A stretch of 64,000 nt of DNA, from positions 186,001 through 250,000 of the forward strand of contig CALMJS010000015.1 of NCBI GenBank assembly GCA_937864535.1. Direction: 5' to 3'. The position numbers were made by a program, and so were the translations under genes. This document shows positions 43,486 through 54,207 of the stretch, in pieces; position 1 is the first letter of the stretch, and each line of letters starts with the position of its first letter. The DNA is from an uncultured Paracoccaceae bacterium (lineage in GTDB: Bacteria; Pseudomonadota; Alphaproteobacteria; Rhodobacterales; Rhodobacteraceae). The notes under the pieces are model-generated. The model did not search any database and was not told the origin of the DNA. It saw only the letters and a list, made by a program, of their open reading frames with translations.

Positions 43486-43769
43486 TGCGCCTCCAACGCT
43501 TTCGCGCCCTCTGCCATCGCTTCGAGTGTTTCTTGGGCCTCGCCCAGACCACGCAGGGCCTCCAGGGTTTTGGCGGCCTCGTCCTCGTCGATGATCGCCA
43601 TGGCAAAGCCGACGTGGATCAGGGCAAACTTGCCGATCAGATCCGCGGGCGATCCGGTCAGGACCGGGGCATAGGACACCTCGCGGCGCACGCCAGACAC
43701 ATCGGCCATGGCCATCATGCGGCTCTCGTCAGTGATGGCCACGATCTGGCCGGGAATGCCTAGGCACAT
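43482..43769 (-). CDS. hypC: Hydrogenase maturation chaperone HypC
   Basis: The 95-residue protein begins with MCLGIPGQ, whose Cys-2 binds the iron unit and the large subunit precursor. It matches HypC in length apart from an acidic C-terminal tail. ATG 43769 is used. It follows hupR by a two-base gap and partners the HupF paralogue encoded at 49226. Confidence 0.93.
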   Translation of the reverse strand: MCLGIPGQIVAITDESRMMAMADVSGVRREVSYAPVLTGSPADLIGKFALIHVGFAMAIIDEDEAAKTLEALRGLGEAQETLEAMAEGAKALEAQ

Positions 43770-43771
43770 GG

Positions 43772-45241
43772 TTAGTCCTCTTCCACGGTTTGGCGGCGCG
43801 GCGGGGTGATGCCATACCGATCCAGTTTCGCCCGCAGCCCCACACGCGATAGCCCCAATTCGCTGGCGGCGCGGCTCTTGTTCCATTTCAGGCGGGTCAG
43901 GGTTTCGCGCAGGATCCGCATCTCGATCAGCTCGACCCGATCCTTTAGAGTGCCTTCGCTGGTCAGCACCTCCTCGGCGCGACGATCCGCGCCCTCCTCG
44001 GACGGATCGGCTTGCAGGATGTGGCGGGAAATCAGTTCCGGCCCGAGGACGGTATCCTGCGCAAAGATCAGCATCCGCGTGACCTCGTTCTCCAGCTCCT
44101 TGAGGTTTCCGGGCCAGTCGTAGCCCTCTAGAAAATCAAGCGCAGCATCGGAAATCCCGCGCACCTGCTTGCCATGCTGCCGGGCGATGTCGAACAACAT
44201 ATGCTGCGCCAGAACGGCCACGTCGCCGGGGCGCGCCCGCAGCGGCGGGATGCTGAGTTCGGTGACGGCCAGCGCGAAAAACAAATCCGCGCGGAACAGG
44301 CCATCGGCCACGCGGCTGCGCAGGTCGCAATGTGCCCCCGCCAGAATTCGGGCATTGCTGGTGATCGTCTCATAGCTGCCGATCGGGTGAAACGCGCCTT
44401 CGGTCACTACCCGGAGCAGTTTCAGTTGCAAATCCGGGGACAGCGTTTCCACACCGTTGAGGAACAGCGTCCCGCGGTCAGCCTTTTGCAAGAGGCCGAT
44501 CTTGTTCGATTGTAGCCCGTTGATCGCCCCCCGCTTGGCGCCAAAGAGTTCCAGTTCGATCATCTCGTCCGGCATGCCTGCGCAATTGAGGTCAAAGAAC
44601 GACCGATCCGACCGCAGCGAGGTGTAATGCATCGCCCGCGCGATCTGGGTTTTGGCAGCGCCGGCCTCGCCGGATAGCAAAACAGGCACATCAAAGGAAG
44701 CGAACTGCCGTGCATAGGTCAACGTAGCATTGAGCGGCGAATTCGGCGCGCGCAGCACATTTTCAAAGCCGAGCCCTTCGCGGAGCGCCTTGCGCTGTTG
44801 TTCCAGTTTGCTCTCTGCCGTGGTCGAGAGGTATTTCTGTTCCAGCGACAGCCGTTCGTGATCGCGGGACAACTGGAACAATTGCGCGGCATTCTTGGCG
44901 GCCATCAGCAATTGGTTCGGGTGCCACGGTTTGGTGACGAACTGATAGATACCCGCCTCGTTGATCGCGGCGATCATATCGCTGGTCTCGGTATAGCCGG
45001 TGATGATGATCCTGACCGTTTCCGGCCAGCGTTCACGGACCTCGGACAAAAACTCGACCCCGGTTTTGCCCGGCATCCGCTGGTCGCAGAATATCACCTG
45101 CACATAGTTGTCCTGCATCAACCGCAGCGCCTCGGCCGCGTCGAGGGCGGTCAGACAGTCAAAGTCGTCCTCCAGCGCCATCCGCATGGCCGAGAGGCTG
45201 TGAACTTCGTCATCTATCAGCAGGATCGTTGGCAGGGTCAT
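43772..45241 (-). CDS. hupR: H2-responsive regulator HupR (NtrC family)
   Basis: The 489-residue protein has a receiver (phosphoacceptor Asp in [10 protein letters not shown]), an AAA domain and a C-terminal helix-turn-helix ([19 protein letters not shown]). It activates hup transcription and is tied to HupT/HupUV. The AAA domain is degenerate: Walker A reads GEAGAAKT, and the sigma-54 contact loop GAFTGA is replaced by [11 protein letters not shown]. This is the known R. capsulatus condition, where HupR works with sigma-70 and is active when unphosphorylated. ATG 45241 overlaps the hypB stop. Confidence 0.93.
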   Translation of the reverse strand: MTLPTILLIDDEVHSLSAMRMALEDDFDCLTALDAAEALRLMQDNYVQVIFCDQRMPGKTGVEFLSEVRERWPETVRIIITGYTETSDMIAAINEAGIYQFVTKPWHPNQLLMAAKNAAQLFQLSRDHERLSLEQKYLSTTAESKLEQQRKALREGLGFENVLRAPNSPLNATLTYARQFASFDVPVLLSGEAGAAKTQIARAMHYTSLRSDRSFFDLNCAGMPDEMIELELFGAKRGAINGLQSNKIGLLQKADRGTLFLNGVETLSPDLQLKLLRVVTEGAFHPIGSYETITSNARILAGAHCDLRSRVADGLFRADLFFALAVTELSIPPLRARPGDVAVLAQHMLFDIARQHGKQVRGISDAALDFLEGYDWPGNLKELENEVTRMLIFAQDTVLGPELISRHILQADPSEEGADRRAEEVLTSEGTLKDRVELIEMRILRETLTRLKWNKSRAASELGLSRVGLRAKLDRYGITPPRRQTVEED

Positions 45242-46056
45242 TCGGCCGCCCTTTGCAGAATTTTTTCGGCTCGCCGTGCGTTGAGCCACGAAATCCAGGC
45301 CGCCATGCCCTCTCCGGTGCGGGCTGACACCCGCAGAATGTCAATTGCCGGGTTCACGCGGCGCAGGTTGGTTTCGTAGAGATCCAGATCCACATCGCAA
45401 TAGGGCGCCAGATCGACCTTATTGAGGATCGCCAGTCGGGCGGCGGTGAACATGTCGGGGTATTTCAGCGGTTTATCTTCGCCCTCGGTGACGGAGAGGA
45501 TCGCAATCTTGCAGTCCTCGCCCAGATCGAACGCGGCGGGGCACACCAGATTGCCGACGTTTTCGATGAACAGGAAACTCCCATGTGCGAGGTCCAGATG
45601 CTCCATCGCGTGGCCGACCATATGGCCGTCCAGATGGCATCCCTTGCCGGTGTTGACCTGAATTGCCGGTGCGCCGGTCGCGCGGATGCGGTCGGCGTCA
45701 TTGGCCGTCTGCTGGTCGCCCTCGATCACGGCCAGCGGGGTTTGGGCCAGATGTTCGATGGTTTTGCACAGCAGCGTCGTTTTGCCCGAACCGGGCGAAG
45801 AGACGAGGTTCACCGCAAAGGCGCCAAGGCTGGCCAGCCGCTTGCGGTTTTCCAGCGCGTAGCGGTCGTTTTTCGCCAGAATATCGGTCTCGATCTCGAT
45901 CAGGCGCTCTTGGCTCATGCCGGGGACGGCGACCCCCGCTGGCCCGTGGCCAAAGTGGATGTCGCCGTGATGGGGATGGTGGTGGTAGCCATGATCATGA
46001 TGATGGTGCTGATGTCCCTCTAGTTTTGCATCGCCGCAACCGCACACAGTACACAT
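45238..46056 (-). CDS. hypB: Nickel-inserting GTPase HypB
   Basis: HypB is a GTPase that delivers nickel with HypA. The 272-residue protein has the N-terminal CTVCGCG, a His-rich nickel-storage stretch ([17 protein letters not shown], about 15-31) and the P-loop [10 protein letters not shown]2/G3 and NKVD (NKVDLAPY). It starts by ATGA overlap with hypA. Confidence 0.96.
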   Translation of the reverse strand: MCTVCGCGDAKLEGHQHHHHDHGYHHHPHHGDIHFGHGPAGVAVPGMSQERLIEIETDILAKNDRYALENRKRLASLGAFAVNLVSSPGSGKTTLLCKTIEHLAQTPLAVIEGDQQTANDADRIRATGAPAIQVNTGKGCHLDGHMVGHAMEHLDLAHGSFLFIENVGNLVCPAAFDLGEDCKIAILSVTEGEDKPLKYPDMFTAARLAILNKVDLAPYCDVDLDLYETNLRRVNPAIDILRVSARTGEGMAAWISWLNARRAEKILQRAAE

Positions 46057-46385
46057 CAGATCACCTCCAGGTCTTTGATCCGCATTTCATCGCCCCCTTG
46101 GGGCATCAGGCGTCCGCCGCCGCAGGTGGGGCAGGGGTCCAGCCGGTTCATAATTTCAACTTCCTTGACGCAATCATAGCAGAGCGCATGCCCCGGCAGA
46201 TCGATAAAGACCAGGTCCGCACCCTCGGCGACAGAACCGCGCATCACGACGTCGAACGCAAATTCCAGCGCGTTCTTTTCCACTCCGGCAAAGCGTCCGA
46301 TTTCCAGCCGTACGCGGGTCACCTTGCGATCTGTTGCGCCTTCGATGACGGACCGGATCCCTTCGCAGAGTGACATTTCATGCAT
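46056..46385 (-). CDS. hypA: Nickel metallochaperone HypA
   Basis: The 109-residue protein begins MHEMSLC (His-2 is the nickel ligand) and has the structural zinc site CYDC...CPTC. ATG 46385 is right; the frame opens one codon earlier at a TTG. It overlaps the hupK stop by eight bases and hypB by ATGA. Confidence 0.95.
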   Translation of the reverse strand: MHEMSLCEGIRSVIEGATDRKVTRVRLEIGRFAGVEKNALEFAFDVVMRGSVAEGADLVFIDLPGHALCYDCVKEVEIMNRLDPCPTCGGGRLMPQGGDEMRIKDLEVI

Positions 46386-47226
46386 CAAGGGCCTCTTTGA
46401 TTTGGACGGGCGTGCAGGGGTCCAGAATATCCATGATCAGCGGGATCAGGCCAGCCTCGGATGTGGTCGCTAGCGTTTGTTCCAACACCCCGCCGGCGCA
46501 GAGCAAATGATCGGTCGGGGTCACCCGCGTGCAGGCGGTGACGATCCCCTGATGATGATCCAGCCGGAGCGCGTAGGTCCCGCGTGGTGCGCGGACTACC
46601 GCACCGCACGGGGTGCGGTGGGCGGTTGGGACGGTGCCAATGTCGATCATTCGCCCGACAACGCGCCACAGCGGCCCGCGTCCGGTTTCCGCCTCGATCT
46701 CGTGCAGGATAGGATGGTCCGCATGATGACCTGCGACCGAGTTTTCGATGGGCCGGTGATCAAAGGCGGTATCTGCTGTGACCAGTGGCAGGGCCGTCGT
46801 CACCGCCTGACCGGGGGCGAATACGTCGGACAGCGCATTAATCATCGGGGCCAGTCCTGCATCCCTCTGCCGCCATGCCTTGAACTCGGCAGGTGTCGCC
46901 GGACGGGCGGTGCCCCAGACCATACGCTGGCAAACCGCCGCGTCGCTCTGCCAGCCCGGCAACAGGGCCGGCGGCGTCAGGCCCAGCAGGCGCGGGAGAG
47001 TGATGAACAACCGTAGCCCGTGGTCCCGGATCGCCTCGGTTTCAGCGGCGGCGCGATCGGTTTGGGTGATTGTTTGTCCTGCGGCCAGACGCGCCGCCAT
47101 CGTCTGCGCACCCCGGCAGAGGTTGAACAGACGCGGCAATAGCGCGACCGCCTGTTCAAGGCTCTGTCCAATCACCATATCGGCGATTGGCATCGGCGCA
47201 GAGGAGATGGCGACAAAGCCCATCAT
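46378..47226 (-). CDS. hupK: Hydrogenase expression protein HupK
   Basis: HupK proteins resemble a degenerate hydrogenase large subunit: here [14 protein letters not shown] resembles the first Cys pair, and the end [11 protein letters not shown] resembles the C-terminal metal motif with only one Cys. It is thought to be a scaffold for the Fe(CN)2CO unit. Length 282 residues; its ATG lies next to the hupIJ stop. Confidence 0.85.
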   Translation of the reverse strand: MMGFVAISSAPMPIADMVIGQSLEQAVALLPRLFNLCRGAQTMAARLAAGQTITQTDRAAAETEAIRDHGLRLFITLPRLLGLTPPALLPGWQSDAAVCQRMVWGTARPATPAEFKAWRQRDAGLAPMINALSDVFAPGQAVTTALPLVTADTAFDHRPIENSVAGHHADHPILHEIEAETGRGPLWRVVGRMIDIGTVPTAHRTPCGAVVRAPRGTYALRLDHHQGIVTACTRVTPTDHLLCAGGVLEQTLATTSEAGLIPLIMDILDPCTPVQIKEALDA

Positions 47227-48002
47227 TATTCCACCGTCTGCGACAGGCCAGCCGTGATCACGGCGCGGCGGGTCGGGGTGCTGTCGATTTCGGGCTCTTC
47301 TTTCGGAGCCAGTTCGGCCGCTCGGATCGCGCGAATATCGGCGGCGCGGTCGGTTTCGGCGCGGTTTTCCGGCTTGAACAACTCTACGAGCACCGCACGG
47401 GCCACATCGACCGCCTGTGCCTGCGTGTTGAAATCCCCCATGGGCGAGAACAGCGAACAGGCTTTGTACCCGCCGGATTGTTCGCGCACGTTATGGATAA
47501 ATTCATAATCCCCGGAGGCAAAGCCGATCACCTCTTTGGTGCCGGGCAACAGCCCGGACCAGTCTTCGTCCTCCTTGGGCAGCAGGAACAGATTCATGAA
47601 CCACGGGGTAATCAGCACGCCCAAGGGTCGGTCATCATGGCGGTGAAATCCGACGGCTTGCACATGCAGGACCTTATTAACCAAGGGGACATCGCGCATT
47701 TTGGCATGCCATACCTCGCGGAAGTCGGCCTCGAGCCGCGCAGAAATCGCCTCCATGTCGCGGGCCTCGGCGGCGCTGGCTGCGCCGGGGTCCTCTAGCA
47801 CCATGAATTGATGCTTCGGCGCCGAACAATTCGGGCACGACCAGTCGTCGGGTAGGTCGACAAAGGCCGTGCCCGCGTCGATCTGGCGGTAATCATCGCC
47901 ATCCGCCGGATCGTAGGGCGTCCAGCAGATCTTGCACTCCATGATGGCGGCGCGACTGATTTTGTCGGTCGCGCCGAGAAAGGACCCTTCAAACCCGCTC
48001 AT
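47226..48002 (-). CDS. hupJ: Rubredoxin-HupJ fusion (HupI + HupJ/HybE)
   Basis: The protein joins two maturation factors. Residues about 21-70 form a rubredoxin (CKICWTPYDPADG and CPNCSAP), equal to HupI of rhizobia; residues about 80-230 match the HybE/HupJ chaperone (FREVWHAKMRDVPLVNK, then PWFMNLFLLPKE). The C-terminal 30 residues are acidic/basic and poorly conserved. Both halves are separate genes in Rhizobium; the fusion is known, as I recall, from R. capsulatus. It overlaps hupH by four bases. Confidence 0.88.
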   Translation of the reverse strand: MSGFEGSFLGATDKISRAAIMECKICWTPYDPADGDDYRQIDAGTAFVDLPDDWSCPNCSAPKHQFMVLEDPGAASAAEARDMEAISARLEADFREVWHAKMRDVPLVNKVLHVQAVGFHRHDDRPLGVLITPWFMNLFLLPKEDEDWSGLLPGTKEVIGFASGDYEFIHNVREQSGGYKACSLFSPMGDFNTQAQAVDVARAVLVELFKPENRAETDRAADIRAIRAAELAPKEEPEIDSTPTRRAVITAGLSQTVE

Positions 48003-48832
48003 TTGATGGTCTCCAGCACGTCCAGAATGCGGGCCGCGCTGTCGTTCAGGTCTTCGTCGGCGGCCAGCGCCACCTCTGGCATCTGCGTCACCTCAAAGGT
48101 GTCGAGGATCAGCGTATCCATCGAATTGTAGAATTGGACCCGCCAGACATGGGCCAGCGCGGTAGCCGTCACCCGGCAGTTGCCATAGCCGCGCGACAGG
48201 ATCGTCACGCTGCCCTCGCCAACGGCGGCATCCAGCCACGTCAGATCGCCCTCTGTATGCGGCAGCAGGGTCAGGTTGATCACATGCGCCATTTGACCGA
48301 CCTGATAGCTGCGCGACTTGTCAATGAGTTCGGCCAAGAGCGCGGGCGCATTGGCGATATCGCCCGGTTTTGGCGCGGCAGTCAGCAGGGCAGGGCGGTG
48401 GGGTTGGTGGGCACGTTCAAGCGCGAGTGCCGGAATGGGGGCGATTTCCAGCTGGTCCACGCCCGCCCCATTCAGCAGCCAAACGCCAGCAAAGAACGAT
48501 TCCTGTGCCCGAATGGCGGGAATGCCGCGCAGACGAACGGACACTTCGCCTTCGCCCAGCACGTCCTTGAGAAAGGCGCGGTTATCCGCGTCAAGACCCG
48601 TCAGGTCGTGGTCGCTGCTCTGCAAATCCTTGGCGCTGGCGCTGCAATCCGCAGCGACCCGGTGCATCAGCGCCGTTCCCGCAGCGACGCGGGCGGCATC
48701 GTCAAACTCCGGCGTATGCGGTGCATAGGTACGCATATCCTGCGGCATGACGGTGTATTGCAGTTCGTCATCCTCGGCCAAGGGCTGTGATCCGGGACCA
48801 AAGCCGGTGGGTGGCATCGAGAAATTGGCCAT
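47999..48832 (-). CDS. hupH: Hydrogenase maturation protein HupH
   Basis: The 277-residue protein matches HupH/HyaF: QSFFAGVWLL-like and VINLTLLPHTEGDLTWLD, then SRGYGNCRVTATAL near the C-terminus. It is needed for small-subunit maturation. ATG 48832 follows AAGGAG; the frame continues to 48895 without a site. Confidence 0.88.
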   Translation of the reverse strand: MANFSMPPTGFGPGSQPLAEDDELQYTVMPQDMRTYAPHTPEFDDAARVAAGTALMHRVAADCSASAKDLQSSDHDLTGLDADNRAFLKDVLGEGEVSVRLRGIPAIRAQESFFAGVWLLNGAGVDQLEIAPIPALALERAHQPHRPALLTAAPKPGDIANAPALLAELIDKSRSYQVGQMAHVINLTLLPHTEGDLTWLDAAVGEGSVTILSRGYGNCRVTATALAHVWRVQFYNSMDTLILDTFEVTQMPEVALAADEDLNDSAARILDVLETIK

Positions 48833-48834
48833 CT

Positions 48835-49218
48835 TCAGGCTCCTTGGGCTTCGAGGGCGAGGATTTGCGGAATGCGGTGGATGTAGTCGTCCCAATCTCG
48901 GACCTTGGGGATCGAGGCCAGCGGGCGTCCGGCGCGGAAAAACACGAGGGCCGGAGTCTTAAAGACATTGGTCAGGGTTTTGACCTTATCCTCAAAGGCA
49001 TCCGAAGTGACGGCGCAGTCAAAGGCCCCCTGAAAGGTCATCCGCAATTCCGGCAGAACCACCGCGACATCGGTGGTTTCCAGATTGCGGGCCGCATCTC
49101 CGGGAATAAACACGCAATGCACGCCGTCCCGGTTGGTGAACTCGGCGAGGTCACTGGGATTTTCCAGCACAGGGTAACCGTATTCGGTGGTCAGCCGTTC
49201 TATCAGCGGGTGGGTCAT
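48835..49218 (-). CDS. hupG: Thioredoxin-like hydrogenase accessory protein HupG
   Basis: HupG/HyaE proteins have a thioredoxin fold without the redox Cys pair and guide Tat export of HupS. This 127-residue protein matches in pattern (GVHCVFIPGDAARNLETTD, VVLPELRMTFQG, PALVFFRAGRPL). Start ATG 49218; it is two bases from hupH. Confidence 0.88.
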   Translation of the reverse strand: MTHPLIERLTTEYGYPVLENPSDLAEFTNRDGVHCVFIPGDAARNLETTDVAVVLPELRMTFQGAFDCAVTSDAFEDKVKTLTNVFKTPALVFFRAGRPLASIPKVRDWDDYIHRIPQILALEAQGA

Positions 49219-49225
49219 AGCAGCC

Positions 49226-49546
49226 TCAGGCGGTTGTTTTGCCCTGCGCCAAAGCGGCTGCAAGGTGTGGAGGAAGTTGAGGAGTACGGGTGTCGAGATC
49301 AGCAAAGGCATCGCCCAAGTCTCCTCCGGTCATCACAGCGCGCAGGCCGTTCAGGGCGGCGCTGATTTTATGGGCCTCATCTTCGGTAATGACCTCGCGG
49401 GCGGTCCCCAGAAAGGTCAGCAGCCATGTTCCCGGCGTGACCTCTCCGATCAACGATAGATCGACGAGTTCGGTCAGGGTGCCATCGGTGCAGGTGGCGG
49501 CAATGCCGTTGACAGAGATCACCTGCATCGGGGTTCCGACGCACAT
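49226..49546 (-). CDS. hupF: HypC-like chaperone HupF
   Basis: The 106-residue protein starts [10 protein letters not shown], the HypC fold with Cys-2, and is followed by an extra C-terminal helix. HupF protects the large subunit during maturation under oxygen. ATG 49546 overlaps the hupD stop. Confidence 0.9.
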   Translation of the reverse strand: MCVGTPMQVISVNGIAATCTDGTLTELVDLSLIGEVTPGTWLLTFLGTAREVITEDEAHKISAALNGLRAVMTGGDLGDAFADLDTRTPQLPPHLAAALAQGKTTA

Positions 49547-50154
49547 CACTCTGTTCCCGGCAAAAAACGTGCATCGCCGTGGCGATAGGCCTCGGCTTCT
49601 GACGGGCGGCCGGTCTCATAGGCATCGCGCAGGATGGATTTATCGGCGAGCAGGGATTTGTCCCCCTCCCCAGAAATTGGCCGGATTCCAAGGCTGGCGA
49701 GGTGATCGAGCGCGACCGCGATGGCCGGATCGATCTGTGCCGCCACAGGGGCCCGCAGGCCGCCGCCATAGTCCTCTAGCTCTTCGGGCTGACAGCCGAT
49801 CAGCAGCAGGTCATCGGGGCAATAGCCCATCAGCCGTGCGGTCGCGATGACGTCCTGAAATCCGGTCTGGTGCAGCGACATTTTCTTGGCCCCCATAAAG
49901 GCGGGAACTTCGTCATTGCAGACGATTTTCAGGGTGCCGGGCTCTAGCCCGTAATCGACGGCGTCGAACACGATCAGGTGGTCCGCCTCTTCGAGAAACG
50001 GCAGCAGATACAGACCCTGCGTTCCGCCATCCAGCAGGCGCACACTCTCGGGAAAACCGTGAAGATCCGCCAGACGTTCGACGCAGCGGACCCCGAACCC
50101 TTCGTCGGCCCACAATACGTTCCCGATGCCCAGAATGAGCACGCGCATGGTCAT
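49546..50154 (-). CDS. hupD: Hydrogenase maturation endopeptidase HupD
   Basis: This nickel-dependent protease removes the C-terminal peptide of HupL after nickel insertion. It has the family start [18 protein letters not shown] (Glu and Asp nickel ligands) and a His in SLHQTGF. At 202 residues it is of usual length. Leader of the second hup operon, behind a 279-base regulatory gap. Confidence 0.93.
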   Translation of the reverse strand: MTMRVLILGIGNVLWADEGFGVRCVERLADLHGFPESVRLLDGGTQGLYLLPFLEEADHLIVFDAVDYGLEPGTLKIVCNDEVPAFMGAKKMSLHQTGFQDVIATARLMGYCPDDLLLIGCQPEELEDYGGGLRAPVAAQIDPAIAVALDHLASLGIRPISGEGDKSLLADKSILRDAYETGRPSEAEAYRHGDARFLPGTE

Positions 50155-50265
50155 GACTGTCCTCCCTTGGTCGTCCTACCGGCAGAGTCCTTTTCTACCG
50201 GGCCTTGCAAGTGATCATACCCCTTTCAGTTTTCGGATTGATACGAGCGAATAGGAAATCGATGT

Positions 50266-50280
50266 GAGGATTTAATCCTC
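50266..50280. promoter_or_regulatory. Perfect palindrome upstream of hupD
   Basis: Seven-base arms GAGGATT and AATCCTC flank a single T. It lies in the hupD leader region, 112 bases before its start. No known regulator is implied; it could be an operator. Confidence 0.5.
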
Positions 50281-50296
50281 TGTTTTAATGCGTCTT

Positions 50297-50320
50297 TTTG
50301 GTATGCGGCGGGATACTAGA
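50297..50320. promoter_or_regulatory. Motif shared with the hupS promoter, hupD copy
   Basis: Eighteen of 24 bases match the site at 54208-54231, with core GCGGRATACT. Both sites have the same orientation and lie 107-166 bases before the next minus-strand gene. A TTG-N5-C.G at its left edge resembles the HupR consensus TTG-N5-CAA. Confidence 0.5.
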
Positions 50321-50383
50321 GCGTTTGGTATTGTAAATTAAGTTATCATTTATCCGGATAATTGGAAGGCTATCGTTCAAATG

Positions 50384-50409
50384 AAAAACGGGCGCCGTAG
50401 CGCCCGTTT
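50384..50409 (-). terminator. Terminator of hupSLC
   Basis: Minus-strand hairpin AAACGGGCGC / GCGCCCGTTT around CGTA, followed by a T-run. It lies 25 bases past the hupC stop, so hupD and later genes need their own promoter. Confidence 0.85.
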
Positions 50410-50433
50410 CCGTCGTGACCGACCTATTGGGGA

Positions 50434-51210
50434 TCAGTCGGGTCTGTCATCCTTAAAGGTCCGGGTCCCCGAAATCATCGTCGATACCATGGACTGGCGG
50501 GACAGGATGTCTTCGCGGATCGCGGCGTAGATGTGGACGATCATAAAGATCACGATGAACCACATGCCCAGATGGTGGACCGAGTGCAGGAACTGCGTAT
50601 TCCCGACCCAGCCGATCAGCCATCCCATCACGTTATGCGACAGACTTCCGGCCTGAGCGCCTTCGGCATAGAGAGCCCAGCCGGTGATGATCATGAACGT
50701 GATCCCCAGCGTCATGAAAAAGAACATGGCGATCTGGGCCAGCGGGTTGTGGCCTACGTATTTCTTCGGTTCCCGTTCCAGAAACAGGTACCATTTGATT
50801 TCAAACACGACCTCGCGCCACCACCGCTTGTTCAGGATCGGCACATAGAACAGTTGCCGGGCGTGATGATTGCCGACAATGGCCCAGTAGATCCGACCAA
50901 AGAAACCGATCGTGAGGATCTGCGCCGCCGCGAAATGGGCAAAACGGACATAGCCCATGACGAACTGGTGCGTCGCCTCGGCAAAGGTCATCGTCGGCAG
51001 CGGGTCAGCGATCAGCCAACCCGTTGCGATCAACACTGTGATGCACAGGGCGTTCACCCAATGCCACAGGCGCACCGGCCATTCGTAAACAAACACTGAA
51101 GTCCGTTTCCGAATACTCTCGATATCCTGCGCCGTCGCATCCCCGGTCAGACGGGACGATTCCAGCGGATAGACGTCAGGATTGGGGGTGTGGATGGATT
51201 GTTCGGTCAT
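50434..51210 (-). CDS. hupC: Hydrogenase cytochrome b subunit HupC
   Basis: The 258-residue membrane protein has four helices and the conserved His ligands for two hemes (YEWPVRLWHWVNALC, HHLGMWFIVIFMIVHIYAA). It anchors HupSL to the inner membrane and passes electrons to quinone. It starts eight bases after the hupL stop. Confidence 0.95.
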   Translation of the reverse strand: MTEQSIHTPNPDVYPLESSRLTGDATAQDIESIRKRTSVFVYEWPVRLWHWVNALCITVLIATGWLIADPLPTMTFAEATHQFVMGYVRFAHFAAAQILTIGFFGRIYWAIVGNHHARQLFYVPILNKRWWREVVFEIKWYLFLEREPKKYVGHNPLAQIAMFFFMTLGITFMIITGWALYAEGAQAGSLSHNVMGWLIGWVGNTQFLHSVHHLGMWFIVIFMIVHIYAAIREDILSRQSMVSTMISGTRTFKDDRPD

Positions 51211-51218
51211 CGCACCCC

Positions 51219-53009
51219 CTAGCGCACCTTGACGGTGGTCAGTTCCTGACCATCGGGTGACATGACGTGGGTTGAGCAGGCCAGACAGGGGTCAAAGCTG
51301 TGCAGGGTGCGCAGGATTTCGACCGGCTCTTCGGGGCGCTCCATCTTGGTGTTCATCAGGCTGGCCTCGAACGCGCCGATATTGCCCTGGGTGTCCCGGG
51401 GCGAGCCGTTCCACGTGGTCGGAACCACGCATTGGTAATTCTCGATCCGGCCATCCTTGATTCTGATCCAGTGACCCAAGGCACCGCGCGGGGCCTCGGT
51501 CATGCCGACGCCCATCGCCTCTTTGGGCCATGTGGACGGGTCCCACTTGGCGACGTTGGCGGTGCTTTCGTCGCCGTTCTTGATATTGGTCACCAGTTTG
51601 TCAAAGAAGTGCTTTTGCAGACGGCCACAGTATTCGGATTCCAGCGCGCGGGCAGCGGTGCGGCCCAAGGTCGAGAAGATCGCAGTCAGCGGCAGGTCCA
51701 TCGTGCGCAACAGACCATCGACCTGGTTCTTGATGTCCTCGTGACCCTTGGCGTAGCCGACGACGTAGCGGGCCAGCGGACCTACCTCCATCGCGTGACC
51801 TTTCCAGCGGGGCGCCTTGATCCACGAATATTTCGCGGCTTCGTCCAGTTGCTGGATGTTGGTGCGGGTGCCTTTGGCGTTCGGCCCCAGTTCGTATTTC
51901 GGCTGGGTGACGCCATCCCACGGGTGCAGACCCAAGCCCGGTTCGGCGTATTCGTACCAGGAATGGTCAACGAATTCCTGCACCTGTTCGGGATCGCGGA
52001 CGTCCACATCATGCACCACCGACAGGTCGCCATTGATGATCGCGCCGCGCGGCAGGTGCAGCTGTTCGGCTGAAAAATCGTTCGGATGTTCGGGAATATC
52101 ACCATAGGCGAGGCAGGCCTGCGACGACAGACCGCCACCGTAGAGCCAGTTCTTGTAAAAACCGCCGATGGCGACAACGTCCGGCAGGTAGACGTTCTTG
52201 TTGAACTCGATGCACTTGTCGATGATCGAGGACACAAGGTTCAGCCGTTCCATATTGATCGCGCCGACAGCGCCGGTCGAATGGACGTTGATCGGGCAGG
52301 GCACGCCGCCCACCAGCCAGTTCGGGTGCGGGTTCTTGCCACCAAAGATCGTGTGGATTTTCACGATCTCTTTTTGCAGGTCCAGCGCCTCGAGGTAGTG
52401 GGTCGTCGCCATCAGGTCGGCTTCGGGCGGCAGTTTGTAGGCGGGGTTGTCCCAATAGCCGTTCTTGAAGATACCCAGCTGACCGGATTCCACGAACTGT
52501 TTCAGGCGGTTCTGCACGTCACGGAAATAGCCCGGCGACGAGAGCGGGTGGCTCGGTGACACCATCTGCTGCAATTCGCTGGTCGCCTTCGGGTCGGCGC
52601 GCAGAGCATTGACCGGGTTCACCCAGTCCAGCGCGTGCAGATGGTAAAAGTGGACGATGTGATCGTGGATTTGCAGGTTGAGCTGCATGATGTTGCGGAT
52701 CGAGTTCGCGTTGTCGGGGATGGTGATCCCCAGCGCGTCCTCAACCGCACGGACCGAGGTCAGCGCGTGCGTGCCGGTACAAACGCCGCAGATGCGTTCT
52801 GTAAACGCCCAGGCATCGCGCGGATCACGGCCCTTGAGGATCACTTCCAGCCCGCGCCACATGGTGCCGGTGGACACCGCGTTGCGAATGATGCCGTTTT
52901 CATCGACGTTCACTTCACAGCGCATATGGCCTTCGATCCGGGTGACCGGGTCAACGACGATCCGCTGGCCCGAGGTGTCGAGGTCAAAGCCGTTCGGAGT
53001 TGCAACCAT
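51219..53009 (-). CDS. hupL: Uptake [NiFe] hydrogenase large subunit HupL
   Basis: The 596-residue catalytic subunit holds the NiFe site through two CxxC pairs: [15 protein letters not shown] and DPCLACSTH. The latter is followed by 15 residues that HupD removes after His. It belongs to group 1 membrane-bound uptake hydrogenases. Confidence 0.97.
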   Translation of the reverse strand: MVATPNGFDLDTSGQRIVVDPVTRIEGHMRCEVNVDENGIIRNAVSTGTMWRGLEVILKGRDPRDAWAFTERICGVCTGTHALTSVRAVEDALGITIPDNANSIRNIMQLNLQIHDHIVHFYHLHALDWVNPVNALRADPKATSELQQMVSPSHPLSSPGYFRDVQNRLKQFVESGQLGIFKNGYWDNPAYKLPPEADLMATTHYLEALDLQKEIVKIHTIFGGKNPHPNWLVGGVPCPINVHSTGAVGAINMERLNLVSSIIDKCIEFNKNVYLPDVVAIGGFYKNWLYGGGLSSQACLAYGDIPEHPNDFSAEQLHLPRGAIINGDLSVVHDVDVRDPEQVQEFVDHSWYEYAEPGLGLHPWDGVTQPKYELGPNAKGTRTNIQQLDEAAKYSWIKAPRWKGHAMEVGPLARYVVGYAKGHEDIKNQVDGLLRTMDLPLTAIFSTLGRTAARALESEYCGRLQKHFFDKLVTNIKNGDESTANVAKWDPSTWPKEAMGVGMTEAPRGALGHWIRIKDGRIENYQCVVPTTWNGSPRDTQGNIGAFEASLMNTKMERPEEPVEILRTLHSFDPCLACSTHVMSPDGQELTTVKVR

Positions 53010-53012
53010 GAC

Positions 53013-54101
53013 TTATGCCTCTTCTTTCTTGTCTTGGGTTTTGCGCTGGGCGGCCCGCAGGGCGGACACAGCCGCATGTGCGGCAACGCCCGCGCCGACG
53101 ACGCCGGCGGCGGTCATGCCGACCTTGTCGGCATTGGCCTCGATGCCGAATTGGGTCAGGTCGGTCACGCGGTTGTAGAACGATCCCTGATCCCAGAAGC
53201 CGTCTTCGGAACAGCCGATACAGCCGTGACCCGACTGGATCGGGAACGATGTGCCTTCGTTCCAGCGCACTGTCGAACAGGCGTTGTAGGTGGTCGGGCC
53301 CTTGCAGCCCATCTTGTACAGACAGAAACCCTTGCGCGCGTTTTCGTCATCCCAGTGTTCGACAAACTGGCCGGCGTCAAAGTGCGGACGGCGGTAGCAT
53401 TTGTCGTGGATACGCTGGCCGTAGAACATCGCGGGGCGACCCTGACGGTCCAATTCCGGCAGGCGGTCAAAGGTCAGCATGTAGGTGATAACACCGGTCA
53501 TCACCTCGGCGATCGGCGGGCAGCCCGGCACCTTGATGATCGGCTTGTCGGTGATCACCTTGTGCACCGGGGTCGCCTGCGTCGGGTTCGGCTTGGCGGC
53601 CTGAACGCAGCCATAGGACGCGCAGGCGCCCCAGCTGATCACGGCCTTGGCGTGCTGGGCAGCGTGCTTGAGCTGTTCCACGAACGGCTTGCCACCGACG
53701 ATACAGAACATGCCGTCCTCGTTCAGGGGCGGGTTGCCTTCAACGGCAAGGATGTAGTTGCCCTTGTACTTTTCGATGGTCTCTTCCAGCGCGGCTTCGG
53801 CGTGGTGACCGGCAGCAGCCATCAGCGTTTCCGAATAGTCGAGGCTGATCATCGACAGCACGACATCCTTGGCCAGCGGATGGGCGCCGCGGATGAACGA
53901 TTCCGAACAGCAGGTGCATTCCAACCCGTTGACCCAGATCACCGGCGTGCGCGGTTTGGTTTCCATGGCATGCGCGATTTGCGGCACAAACGCCGGCCCA
54001 AGGCCAAGCGCCGAAGCCGTCAGCGAGCAGTATTTCATGAAGCTGCGGCGGGTGATCCCCTGCTTGCGCATGACCTCATAGAAGGTTTCGATCTGTGACA
54101 A
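53013..54101 (-). CDS. hupS: Uptake [NiFe] hydrogenase small subunit HupS
   Basis: The 362-residue FeS subunit has a twin-arginine signal ([13 protein letters not shown]), the proximal cluster Cys ([13 protein letters not shown]) and distal/medial clusters ([24 protein letters not shown]). A hydrophobic segment near the C-terminus may anchor it. The start is TTG at 54101 with GGGAGGGACAG upstream. Three bases separate it from hupL. Confidence 0.95.
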   Translation of the reverse strand: MSQIETFYEVMRKQGITRRSFMKYCSLTASALGLGPAFVPQIAHAMETKPRTPVIWVNGLECTCCSESFIRGAHPLAKDVVLSMISLDYSETLMAAAGHHAEAALEETIEKYKGNYILAVEGNPPLNEDGMFCIVGGKPFVEQLKHAAQHAKAVISWGACASYGCVQAAKPNPTQATPVHKVITDKPIIKVPGCPPIAEVMTGVITYMLTFDRLPELDRQGRPAMFYGQRIHDKCYRRPHFDAGQFVEHWDDENARKGFCLYKMGCKGPTTYNACSTVRWNEGTSFPIQSGHGCIGCSEDGFWDQGSFYNRVTDLTQFGIEANADKVGMTAAGVVGAGVAAHAAVSALRAAQRKTQDKKEEA

Positions 54102-54207
54102 CTGTCCCTCCCGTTATCCAATCGGGCCCGAGGCGTGGCACGCACGTCGGGCAGTATGTCCAGAGGATGCAGGGGGGCAATGCCGTGGGATAGCGTGAAT
54201 TGACCGC

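Noticed and set aside
50260-50295. CtrA box (TTAA-N7-TTAA) upstream of hupD
   Set aside because: The two TTAA are nine bases apart, not seven.
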